A DNA stretch of 6,260 nucleotides from an uncultured Oscillospiraceae bacterium (GCA_910579155.1 CAJTTS010000153.1:1-6260), one strand, 5' to 3'. Shown: positions 1 to 6,228, counted from the first letter of the stretch. The notes: generated by a model from the sequence alone, not told the origin. A program made the numbers and translations.

Positions 1-11
1 TTCTAAAGATA

Positions 12-83
12 TTGTCAAGGGGGAATGTGAGATTTTGTCCATCGTTACATTTTTGCAATAGAGTTTGCTCTGTATCTTGACAA
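12..83. repeat. 8-bp inverted repeat flanking the promoter region
   Basis: TTGTCAAG (12-19) and CTTGACAA (76-83) are exact reverse complements separated by 56 nt. The downstream arm covers the -35 box. A small palindrome, AGAG-TTTG-CTCT (60-71), lies just upstream of the -35. These could be operator half-sites, or the upstream arm could be the -35 of a divergent minus-strand promoter whose -10 falls outside the window. An 8-bp match can also arise by chance, so function is only suggested. Confidence 0.25.
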
Positions 84-105
84 GTAGTTTTCCGTATGTT
101 AAGAT
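77..105 (+). promoter_or_regulatory. Sigma-A-type promoter of the polyamine operon leader
   Basis: A perfect -35 hexamer TTGACA (77-82) is separated by exactly 17 nt from a -10 hexamer TAAGAT (100-105), which matches TATAAT at positions 1, 2, 5 and 6. Transcription would start at about 111-113. It is the best promoter-like element upstream of speA, and everything downstream to the end of the window reads in the same direction. A weaker extended -10 (TGCTATATA, 334-342) exists further down but lacks a -35. The assignment rests on consensus match only. Confidence 0.75.
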
Positions 106-111
106 AAAAAC

Positions 112-461
112 AGTTGAAGAGGTCTTTCCAGAGTCTTTTCACAGCAATTACTCGGACCACTCCTTTTGGAGTTAAGGCCATACGGACAGCCGGGTCCACT
201 GCCGATTGGCAGCCTTGTGTTGCCTTATTGATTGAGTTAAAAGCTCAAATTTTATAAGTTGGTTACTTCATAACCGAAATGCGCTGTGTGCGCAGACTTG
301 TGAAACGGTCAATAAGAGTAGTAAAAGTAGTATTGCTATATAGACTCTGATCTCTCCGTCTTATCTGAACTCCTTCTTTCCCCGTTTTCCCTCATTCTTT
401 GTATTGTTTCCCGGTTGCGGATATTGGGTAGAAAACGGAAGGCTCGAAGTTTATCAGATGA
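112..461 (+). ncRNA. Structured 5' leader RNA of the speA operon (two closed domains)
   Basis: Domain I is closed by complementary strands 118-123/350-355 and 129-136/342-349. The latter is CAGAGTCT with AGACTCTG, 8 perfect pairs. It continues into 137-143/299-305 (TTTCACA with TGTGAAA). Inside are local hairpins at 159-172 (ACTCC-TTTT-GGAGT), 199-212 (CTGCC-GATT-GGCAG), 232-248, 259-277 and 280-294, with another (310-335) between the two closing helices. Segment 154-158 can pair with 193-197. Domain II is closed by 361-368/454-461 and contains 382-389/431-438 (CCGTTTTC with GAAAACGG). An intrinsic terminator follows directly. No T-box GGTGGAACC element, lysine, cobalamin, SAM or ykkC-type core was recognised. 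It is either a cis-acting attenuator or riboswitch, or a stand-alone RNA of about 390 nt with read-through into speA. The structure was drawn by eye, without folding energies or covariation. Confidence 0.6.
279..350 (+). CDS. Candidate Arg/Lys-rich leader peptide (23 codons)
   Basis: An ATG at 279 opens a 23-codon frame ending at TGA (348-350). Six residues are arginine (positions 2, 5, 6, 10, 13, 22) and two are lysine (9, 16); most of the remainder are valine and leucine. Such a composition upstream of an arginine decarboxylase is what a translation-coupled attenuator might use, and the frame runs through the 3' strands of the leader's closing helices (299-305 and 342-349). Against it, there is no Shine-Dalgarno sequence before the ATG, and the purine-rich repeats around 314-332 (GTAGTAAAAGTAGTA) would give Val/Lys codons by chance. 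It is listed as a hypothesis only. Confidence 0.18.
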   Translation: MRCVRRLVKRSIRVVKVVLLYRL

Positions 462-463
462 TT

Positions 464-505
464 ACCGCAAGCTGTGCAAAACGTGCAGCTTGCGGTTTTG
501 TTTTT
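464..505 (+). terminator. Intrinsic terminator / attenuator before speA
   Basis: A 14-bp stem pairs 464-477 with 483-496, with two internal G-U pairs near the loop and a 5-nt loop AAAAC (478-482). It is followed by the T tract TTTTGTTTTT (496-505). It ends 33 nt before the chosen speA start, leaving no room for another promoter in between. The operon must therefore be expressed by read-through or regulated antitermination. A segment upstream (TTGCGG, 415-420) can pair with the 5' arm (CCGCAA, 465-470) and so could form a competing antiterminator. Confidence 0.88.
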
Positions 506-538
506 GCCAACATTCAGGAAGAAGGAGTGGGAAAGAAA

Positions 539-1999
539 TTGAACAATCCTCAAGCGCATCCAAATCAAAGCCGTGCGCCCATTTATGAGGCGTTGGAAGC
601 GTTCCGGCAAATGCGGGTGGTTCCATTCGACGTGCCGGGACACAAGCGAGGGCGGGGAAATCCCGAGCTAACCGCTTTCCTGGGTCAGCAGTGCGTGGGG
701 GTGGATGTAAACAGCATGAAGCCCCTGGACAATCTCTGCCACCCGGTATCGGTGATCCGGGAGGCGGAAGAACTGGCGGCGGACGCCTTTGGCGCGGCCC
801 AAGCTTTTCTCATGGTGGGCGGAACCACCAGCTCCGTACAGAGTATGGTACTGGCCACCTGCAAGCGTGGGGATGAAATCATCCTGCCTCGCAACGTCCA
901 TAAAAGCGTCATCAACGCACTGGTTCTGTGCGGCGCGGTTCCGGTGTATGTCAATCCGGAGGTGGATCAGCGCCTGGGCATCTCCCTGGGAATGCGGCGG
1001 AATCAGATTGCCAAAGCCATTGCCGAACATCCCAACGCCGTGGCTGTGCTGGTAAACAATCCGACCTATTACGGTGTTTGCAGCGACCTGCGGGCCATTG
1101 TCCGAATGGCCCATGAAGCCGGGATGCGCTGTTTGGCCGACGAGGCCCATGGGACGCATTTCTATTTTGGCGGCGGGCTTCCGATGTCCGCTATGGCGGC
1201 AGGAGCGGATATGGCCTCGGTATCCATGCACAAGAGCGGCGGCAGTCTGACCCAGTCCAGCCTGCTGCTGGTGGGACCCGACGTTCATGCGGGGTATGTC
1301 CGTCAAATCATCAATCTGACTCAGACCACTTCGGGCAGCTACCTCCTGATGTCCAGCCTGGACATCAGCCGCCGCAACCTGGCCCTGCGCGGCCGGAAGG
1401 TGTTTCACCAGGTGGCGGACATGGCCGAGTACGCCCGGCAGGAGATTAACATCGTGGGCGGCTACTATGCCTTTGGCCGAGAGCTGATGAACGGAGACTC
1501 CATATTCGACTTTGATACCACCAAACTCAGCGTCCACACGTTGGACATTGGACTGGCGGGCATTGAGGTGTATGACATCCTGCGTGATGAGTATGACATT
1601 CAAATCGAGTTTGGCGACATCGGCAACATTTTGGCCTATCTCTCGATAGGGGACAGGCCCCAGGAGGTGGAGCGGCTGGTCAGCGCCCTGGCTGAGATAC
1701 GCCGGCGCTATCAGAAGGACCGGACGGGCCTTCTGAGCCAGGAATATGTGGAGCCGGAGGTAGTGTCCAGCCCCCAGGAGGCGTTCTATGCGGAGAAGGT
1801 CAGCCTCCCTCTGGCGGAGGCAAAGGGCAGGGTGTGCAGCGAGTTTGTCATGTGCTACCCGCCGGGAATACCTCTGCTGGCTCCCGGAGAACGGGTCACT
1901 GCGGAAATATTGGAGCATATCCGCTACGCAAAGGACAAGGGATGCAGCATGACCGGGCCGGAGGACCCGGATTTGGAGTATCTGAATGTTCTGGTATGA
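539..1999 (+). CDS. speA: Arginine decarboxylase (Orn/Lys/Arg decarboxylase family, short SpeA type)
   Basis: This is a PLP-dependent decarboxylase of aspartate-aminotransferase fold (type I), about 486 residues, close to B. subtilis SpeA. Visible features are the N-terminal VPGHK (32-36), the PLP-contacting DEAHG (201-205), and the family signature SVSMHKSGGSLTQSS with the Schiff-base lysine at about 232. The C-terminal domain carries PPGIP (441-445) in a stretch like that of B. subtilis SpeA. The family includes arginine, lysine and ornithine enzymes; arginine is inferred from the agmatinase gene two positions downstream. The likely cytosolic role is arginine to agmatine plus CO2. The frame is open back to a TTG at 404, but that extension would translate the terminator hairpin and lacks a ribosome site. 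TTG 539 is chosen because AAGGAG (522-527) precedes it and the length fits the family. GTG 527, with AGGAA at 516-520, is a close alternative. A non-ATG start implies modest translation. Confidence 0.93.
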   Translation: MNNPQAHPNQSRAPIYEALEAFRQMRVVPFDVPGHKRGRGNPELTAFLGQQCVGVDVNSMKPLDNLCHPVSVIREAEELAADAFGAAQAFLMVGGTTSSVQSMVLATCKRGDEIILPRNVHKSVINALVLCGAVPVYVNPEVDQRLGISLGMRRNQIAKAIAEHPNAVAVLVNNPTYYGVCSDLRAIVRMAHEAGMRCLADEAHGTHFYFGGGLPMSAMAAGADMASVSMHKSGGSLTQSSLLLVGPDVHAGYVRQIINLTQTTSGSYLLMSSLDISRRNLALRGRKVFHQVADMAEYARQEINIVGGYYAFGRELMNGDSIFDFDTTKLSVHTLDIGLAGIEVYDILRDEYDIQIEFGDIGNILAYLSIGDRPQEVERLVSALAEIRRRYQKDRTGLLSQEYVEPEVVSSPQEAFYAEKVSLPLAEAKGRVCSEFVMCYPPGIPLLAPGERVTAEILEHIRYAKDKGCSMTGPEDPDLEYLNVLV

Positions 2000-2014
2000 T
2001 GAAAGGAGCAGCTT

Positions 2015-2869
2015 ATGGAAATGTGGTTCAGCGAATTCCATACGCCGGATGTGAAGCACAGCATCCGGGTCGACCGGCATCTTTACTCCAAACAGAGTGA
2101 CTATCAACGCATCGACATTTTCGAGACGCCGGAGTTTGGCCGGGTGCTGACCCTGGACGGCAACGTGATGCTGACGGAGCGGGACGAATTCATCTACGAT
2201 GAGATGATCACCCATGTGCCCATGGCAGTGCATCCCGGCATCAAGGACATATTGGTCATCGGCGCGGGGGACGGCGGCGTGGTGCGGGAGCTGACCCGGT
2301 ATGACCGGGTAGAGTGCATCGACTTGGTGGAGATGGACCCCCAGGTGGTGGAGGCCTGCCGGACCTATCTGCCCAGCAACGCCTGCCGGATGGACGACCG
2401 GCGGGTACATATCCACTTTGAGAATGCGCTGAAATTTATCCGGCGGCGGGAGACGGCCTACGACCTCATCATCGTAGACTCCACCGATCCCTTCGGCCCC
2501 TCCGAGGGGCTGTTCACCCGGGAGTTTTACGGAAGCTGCCACAATGCGCTGCGCGATGATGGGATCATGGTCAACCAGCAGGGCAGCCCCTTCTACGCCG
2601 AAGATGCCGAGGCCATGCAGCGCAGTCACAAGCGCATTGTCAACACCTTTCCAATCAGCCGGGTGTACCAGGCCCACATCCCCACTTATGCGGCGGGCTA
2701 CTGGCTGTTCGGGTTTGCCAGCAAGAAATACCACCCAACCAACGATTTGGACACGGAGGCGTGGCGGAAGCTGAACCTGCACACACGCTACTACACCCCC
2801 AAGCTCCATATTGGCGCGTTCTGCCTGCCCGCATTTTTGGAGGAGATGCTGCGGGAGGTGGAGGAATAG
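2015..2869 (+). CDS. speE: Spermidine synthase-like aminopropyltransferase
   Basis: This 284-residue protein is collinear with bacterial SpeE. Family enzymes move an aminopropyl group from decarboxylated S-adenosylmethionine to putrescine, giving spermidine and methylthioadenosine. An N-terminal beta domain (about 1-55) is followed by a Rossmann-like methyltransferase fold. Visible features are LDG (48-50), the nucleotide loop GAGDGG (83-88), the acidic VEMD (105-108), the catalytic-loop DSTDPFGPS (155-163) with the presumed base Asp155, and the amine-binding PTYAAGYW (223-230). The usual YHEM/YQEM motif reads YDEM (61-64). AAAGGAG (2002-2008) lies 6 nt before the ATG, and speA ends 15 nt upstream. 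There is no S-adenosylmethionine decarboxylase gene nearby, so the donor must come from elsewhere, or the enzyme uses another donor or acceptor (agmatine, cadaverine or spermidine are possible). The family call is firm; the substrate is not. Confidence 0.92.
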   Translation: MEMWFSEFHTPDVKHSIRVDRHLYSKQSDYQRIDIFETPEFGRVLTLDGNVMLTERDEFIYDEMITHVPMAVHPGIKDILVIGAGDGGVVRELTRYDRVECIDLVEMDPQVVEACRTYLPSNACRMDDRRVHIHFENALKFIRRRETAYDLIIVDSTDPFGPSEGLFTREFYGSCHNALRDDGIMVNQQGSPFYAEDAEAMQRSHKRIVNTFPISRVYQAHIPTYAAGYWLFGFASKKYHPTNDLDTEAWRKLNLHTRYYTPKLHIGAFCLPAFLEEMLREVEE

Positions 2870-2872
2870 ACC

Positions 2873-3739
2873 ATGCTGAAACCAAATATCGAGAATTTTG
2901 TCGGCTGTGACTGCAAATATGACCGGGCGCGAATCGTCCTCTATGGTGCGCCCTTCGACTCTACTACCAGTTTCCGGCCCGGCGCACGGTTTGGTCCCGC
3001 CGCTATGCGGCACGAGAGCTTCGGGCTGGAAACCTACAGTCCCTACCAGAATGCCGATTTAACGGACTGTGCTGTATTCGACAGCGGAGACATAGAACTG
3101 TGCTTCGGCAGCGCGGAGACGGCACTGGCGGATATTGAAAACCGTGCCGCCGGTATATTGCGGGACGGGAAATTTCCTCTGCTGCTGGGTGGCGAGCATC
3201 TGGTCACACTGGGGGCGGTGCGGACGATGGTGAAGCAGTATCCGGACCTCCACATCGTCCATTTCGATGCCCACGCCGATCTGCGGGATGACTATCTGGG
3301 GGCAAAGCTGTCCCATGCCTGCGTCCTGCGGCGCTGTCATGAACTGCTGGGAGATGGATGTATCCACCAGTTTTGCATCCGCAGCGGAGAACGGGATGAG
3401 TTCCAATTTGCCAAAGAACACACAGATCTGCATCTCTTTTCCTTTGACGGACTGGAAGAAACCGTTTCTGCCCTGCGAGAGCGGGAAACGCCCGTCTATC
3501 TCACCGTTGATCTGGATTGTCTGGACCCCTCCACCTTTCCCGGAACGGGTACGCCGGAGGCGGGCGGCGTTCGTTTTCTTCAGCTGCTGGCGGCCATCCA
3601 GACGGTTTGCACCGCCCATGTGGTGGGAGCTGATGTCAACGAACTGGCCCCTATGCTGGACACCAGCGGCGTATCTACCGCCACTGCTTGTAAGGTACTG
3701 CGGGAATTGATCCTCGCTTTATATAAAAACCAATTTTGA
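2873..3739 (+). CDS. speB: Agmatinase (ureohydrolase family)
   Basis: This 288-residue protein belongs to the arginase/agmatinase superfamily, similar in length and motifs to B. subtilis SpeB (about 290). The binuclear manganese ligands are visible: His109 in GGEHLVT; Asp132, His134 and Asp136 in DAHAD; and Asp213 and Asp215 in DLDCLDPS. SHAC (148-151, in the substrate-loop region) and PGTGTPEAGG (223-232) are also typical. The expected reaction is agmatine plus water to putrescine plus urea, which fits the arginine decarboxylase two genes upstream. The ATG follows the speE stop by 3 nt, and its ribosome site GGAGGA (2860-2865) lies inside the end of speE, suggesting translational coupling. 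Sequence alone does not exclude N1-aminopropylagmatine as substrate, which would yield spermidine directly. Confidence 0.93.
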   Translation: MLKPNIENFVGCDCKYDRARIVLYGAPFDSTTSFRPGARFGPAAMRHESFGLETYSPYQNADLTDCAVFDSGDIELCFGSAETALADIENRAAGILRDGKFPLLLGGEHLVTLGAVRTMVKQYPDLHIVHFDAHADLRDDYLGAKLSHACVLRRCHELLGDGCIHQFCIRSGERDEFQFAKEHTDLHLFSFDGLEETVSALRERETPVYLTVDLDCLDPSTFPGTGTPEAGGVRFLQLLAAIQTVCTAHVVGADVNELAPMLDTSGVSTATACKVLRELILALYKNQF

Positions 3740-3757
3740 TAAAGGAGATTACCCAAC

Positions 3758-5017
3758 ATGAGCAAAGTTCTTGTTATTGGCTGCGGCGGTGTCGCGTCCG
3801 TTGCTATCCACAAATGCTGTCAGGTCAGCGAGGTGTTTAGCGAACTGTGCATTGCCAGCCGCACGAAATCCAAGTGCGACAAGTTGGCCGCAGAGCTGGC
3901 GCCAAAGACCGCTACCAAAATCACCACCGCCCAGGTGGATGCGGATGATGTGCGGCAGGTCATTGACCTCATCCGCGCATACAAACCCGATCTGGTGATG
4001 AACATCGCCCTGCCCTATCAGGACCTGACCATTATGGATGCCTGTCTGGCCTGCGGGGTCAACTACATGGACACCGCAAACTACGAGCCGGAGGACACAG
4101 ATGATCCGGAATGGCGGGCCATTTATGAAAAGCGGTGCAAGGAGGCAGGCTTCTCCGCCTACTTCGACTACAGTTGGCAGTGGGCCTACCGGAAGAAATT
4201 CGAGGAAGCGGGTCTGACGGCGTTGCTGGGCTGCGGCTTCGATCCCGGCGTGACCCAAGCCTACTGCGCCTATGCCAAGAAGCATGAGTTCGATGCCATT
4301 GACACCATAGACATTCTGGACTGCAACGGCGGCGACCACGGCTACGCCTTCGCCACCAACTTCAACCCGGAGGTCAATCTGCGGGAGGTTTCCGCTCCCG
4401 GAAGCTATTGGGAGGACGGACACTGGGTGGAAATCCCCCCTATGAGCATCAAGCGGGAATACGACTTCGACCAGGTGGGCCGCAAGGATATGTACCTGCT
4501 CCACCACGAGGAGATTGAGAGTCTGGCTCTGAATATTCCGGAGGTACAGCGCATCCGCTTCTTTATGACCTTTGGACAGAGCTACCTGGATCATATGCGC
4601 TGCCTGGAGAATGTGGGGATGCTGTCCACCAGCCCGGTGGAATTTGAGGGACAGCAGATCGTACCGATCAAGTTTCTGAAAGCTCTGCTGCCCGATCCGG
4701 CCAGCTTGGGTCCCCGGACAAAGGGAAAAACCAACATCGGCTGCATCTTTACCGGCAAGAAAGACGGTCAAGACAAGACCTATTACATCTACAATGTCTG
4801 CGACCACCAGGAGTGCTTCCGGGAGGTGGGCAGTCAGGCCATCAGCTATACCACCGGCGTACCCGCCATGTGCGGTGCGCTGATGCTGCTGACCGGGAAA
4901 TGGAGCAAGCCGGGAGTCTACACGGTGGAGGAGTTCGATCCTGATCCCTTCCTGACTGCGCTGGATAAGTACGGTCTGCCCAGGAGCGAGAGCCGGACGC
5001 CGGTCCTGGTGGATTGA
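3758..5017 (+). CDS. Carboxynorspermidine/carboxyspermidine dehydrogenase (saccharopine dehydrogenase family)
   Basis: This 419-residue protein has an N-terminal Rossmann domain beginning VLVIGCGGVAS (4-14), a classic GxGGVxS dinucleotide loop. Strand two ends in ASRT (33-36), where Ser/Arg favour NADPH. The segment DYSWQWAY (137-144) followed by LLGCGFDPGVTQAYC (156-170) and NGGDHGYAFATNF (190-202) is characteristic of the LYS1-like dehydrogenases paired with NspC rather than true saccharopine dehydrogenase. It should reductively condense putrescine with L-aspartate-beta-semialdehyde to carboxyspermidine, or diaminopropane to carboxynorspermidine. AAAGGAG (3741-3747) precedes the ATG by 10 nt. 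The gene sits 18 nt after speB and overlaps nspC by one base, which strongly supports the assignment over lysine metabolism. Putrescine as substrate is inferred from the upstream agmatinase. Confidence 0.92.
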   Translation: MSKVLVIGCGGVASVAIHKCCQVSEVFSELCIASRTKSKCDKLAAELAPKTATKITTAQVDADDVRQVIDLIRAYKPDLVMNIALPYQDLTIMDACLACGVNYMDTANYEPEDTDDPEWRAIYEKRCKEAGFSAYFDYSWQWAYRKKFEEAGLTALLGCGFDPGVTQAYCAYAKKHEFDAIDTIDILDCNGGDHGYAFATNFNPEVNLREVSAPGSYWEDGHWVEIPPMSIKREYDFDQVGRKDMYLLHHEEIESLALNIPEVQRIRFFMTFGQSYLDHMRCLENVGMLSTSPVEFEGQQIVPIKFLKALLPDPASLGPRTKGKTNIGCIFTGKKDGQDKTYYIYNVCDHQECFREVGSQAISYTTGVPAMCGALMLLTGKWSKPGVYTVEEFDPDPFLTALDKYGLPRSESRTPVLVD

Positions 5018-6228
5018 TGGAAAATTGCGGTATGAAAGAAAGCCGCCCAGCCTTCACGGGCCTGGGCGGTTTGTCCCCGCAAGAACTGTTTGGCGAACTG
5101 CCCACACCATGCTACATCCTGGATGATGCCATGCTCCTCCGGAACGGTGAAATTTTGGCGGGAGTAGCGGAGCGCACCGGCTGTAAAATTTTGCTGGCGC
5201 AGAAAGCGTTTTCTAATTACAGCCTGTATCCTGTTCTGGCTCCCTATCTGGCTGGGACAGAGGCCAGCGGGCTGTATGAGGCCCGGTTAGGCCGGGAGGA
5301 AATGCCGGGAAAAGAAGTCCATGTTTTCTGCGGAGCATATCGGGCGGATGAATTTGAGGAACTACTGGAATATGCGGATCATATCGTGTTCAACTCCCCG
5401 CGTCAGCTGGAGCGGTTCGGTCCCCTCGCCAGAGATGCCGGAAAAAGCATCGGTCTGCGCATCAATCCGGAGTGTTCTACTCAGGAAGGACATGCCATCT
5501 ATGATCCCTGCGCTCCCGGCAGCCGCTTGGGAACTACCCGCACTCAATGGGACGCAGGGATTACACCGCAGCTGCTGGCCCTTTTGGACGGCTTACATTT
5601 CCATACCCTTTGTGAGCAAGATGCTGACGCATTGGATGTCACGCTGAGAGCTGTAGAGGAGCGGTTCGGCGATGTGCTTCCCAAGATGAAATGGCTCAAC
5701 TTCGGCGGCGGGCATCATATCACCCGTCCGGGATATGATATTCCCCGGTTGGAACGGTGCGTCAATGCGGCACAGGAAAAATGGGATGTTCAAGTCTATT
5801 TGGAACCGGGGGAAGCCTGCGCGTTGAATGCGGGCTATCTTGCGGCCAGAGTGCTGGACGTGCTGCAAAACGGCGAAATACAGATTGCCATATTAGACGC
5901 CAGCGCAGCCTGCCATATGCCGGATGTTTTGGAGATGCCTTACCGTCCGCCGCTGTATGGCGCGGGAAAACCGGAGGCGCTGCCGCACGCCTTCCGCCTG
6001 GGCGGGCCTACCTGTCTTGCCGGGGACATTATCGGAGATTACAGTTTCGCCGCGCCGTTGCGGGAGGGCGATCTTCTCCTGTTTGGCGATATGGCGATCT
6101 ATACCACCTGTAAGAACAATACGTTCAATGGTATGCCACTGCCAGACATATTTGTCTTACATGACAGCGGAAAACTGCAACGTCTGCGAACCTTTGGATA
6201 TGCGGATTTCAAACAACGCTTGGGTTGA
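5017..6228 (+). CDS. nspC: Carboxynorspermidine/carboxyspermidine decarboxylase
   Basis: This PLP-dependent decarboxylase of alanine-racemase fold (type III) is about 403 residues from the ATG at 5017. Numbered from that ATG, visible features are LPTPCYILDD (28-37), the PLP lysine Lys63 in LLAQKAFS, GLYEARLG (85-92), the HFHTLCEQ segment (195-202), the phosphate-binding NFGGGHH (228-234), EPGEA (264-268), and the catalytic Cys333 in CLAGD. The expected reaction is carboxyspermidine to spermidine plus CO2. The ATG overlaps the preceding stop (TGATG), so coupled translation is likely; the upstream GGTGG (5008-5012) is a weak ribosome site. Starts at ATG 5032 (398 residues) or TTG 5071 (385 residues) are also possible; the last is nearest the usual family length of about 375-385. 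A hairpin at 5040-5072 falls inside the N-terminal codons. The stop lies 32 nt from the window end. Confidence 0.92.
   Translation: MENCGMKESRPAFTGLGGLSPQELFGELPTPCYILDDAMLLRNGEILAGVAERTGCKILLAQKAFSNYSLYPVLAPYLAGTEASGLYEARLGREEMPGKEVHVFCGAYRADEFEELLEYADHIVFNSPRQLERFGPLARDAGKSIGLRINPECSTQEGHAIYDPCAPGSRLGTTRTQWDAGITPQLLALLDGLHFHTLCEQDADALDVTLRAVEERFGDVLPKMKWLNFGGGHHITRPGYDIPRLERCVNAAQEKWDVQVYLEPGEACALNAGYLAARVLDVLQNGEIQIAILDASAACHMPDVLEMPYRPPLYGAGKPEALPHAFRLGGPTCLAGDIIGDYSFAAPLREGDLLLFGDMAIYTTCKNNTFNGMPLPDIFVLHDSGKLQRLRTFGYADFKQRLG
5040..5072 (+). other. GC-rich stem-loop at the dehydrogenase-nspC junction
   Basis: CCGCCCAG (5043-5050) pairs perfectly with CTGGGCGG (5062-5069). Outer A-U and G-U pairs extend the stem to 5040/5072, and two inner C-G pairs (5051-5052 with 5059-5060) form with C5061 bulged, leaving a 6-nt loop. 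It is followed by a short T run (TTTGT). It resembles a weak intrinsic terminator or processing site, lying 23 nt after the dehydrogenase stop and within the first codons of nspC. It could lower nspC expression or protect an upstream mRNA end, or it may simply reflect GC-rich coding sequence. Confidence 0.4.

Noticed and set aside
334..342. Internal extended -10 promoter (TGCTATATA) within the leader
   Set aside because: There is no acceptable -35 at the right distance, and the segment overlaps the edge of the 310-335 hairpin and the 342-349 closing strand.
404..538. N-terminal extension of speA starting at TTG 404 (or ATG 458)
   Set aside because: It would translate the intrinsic terminator, lacks a Shine-Dalgarno sequence, and adds up to 45 residues absent from B. 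subtilis-type SpeA.
112..538. T-box or lysine-riboswitch leader
   Set aside because: No GGTGGAACC-type antiterminator bulge and no lysine-riboswitch core sequence were found, although the terminator position would suit either.
392..643. Minus-strand small open frame over the leader and speA start
   Set aside because: It runs antisense through the terminator and the speA N terminus, with no ribosome-binding site or recognisable product.
668..3013. Very long minus-strand open frame (about 781 codons) across speA, speE and the start of speB
   Set aside because: It is antisense to three genes with clear catalytic motifs, shows no recognisable domain, and is explained by GC-rich codon third positions in the real genes.
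3749..4807. Minus-strand open frame of about 352 codons opposite the dehydrogenase
   Set aside because: It is a shadow of the dehydrogenase frame, with no ribosome-binding site evidence or protein-family motif.
3758..5017. Saccharopine dehydrogenase for lysine metabolism
   Set aside because: The family name fits, but the immediate nspC partner, the polyamine operon and NspC-partner-type motifs such as DYSWQWAY favour the carboxyspermidine dehydrogenase role.
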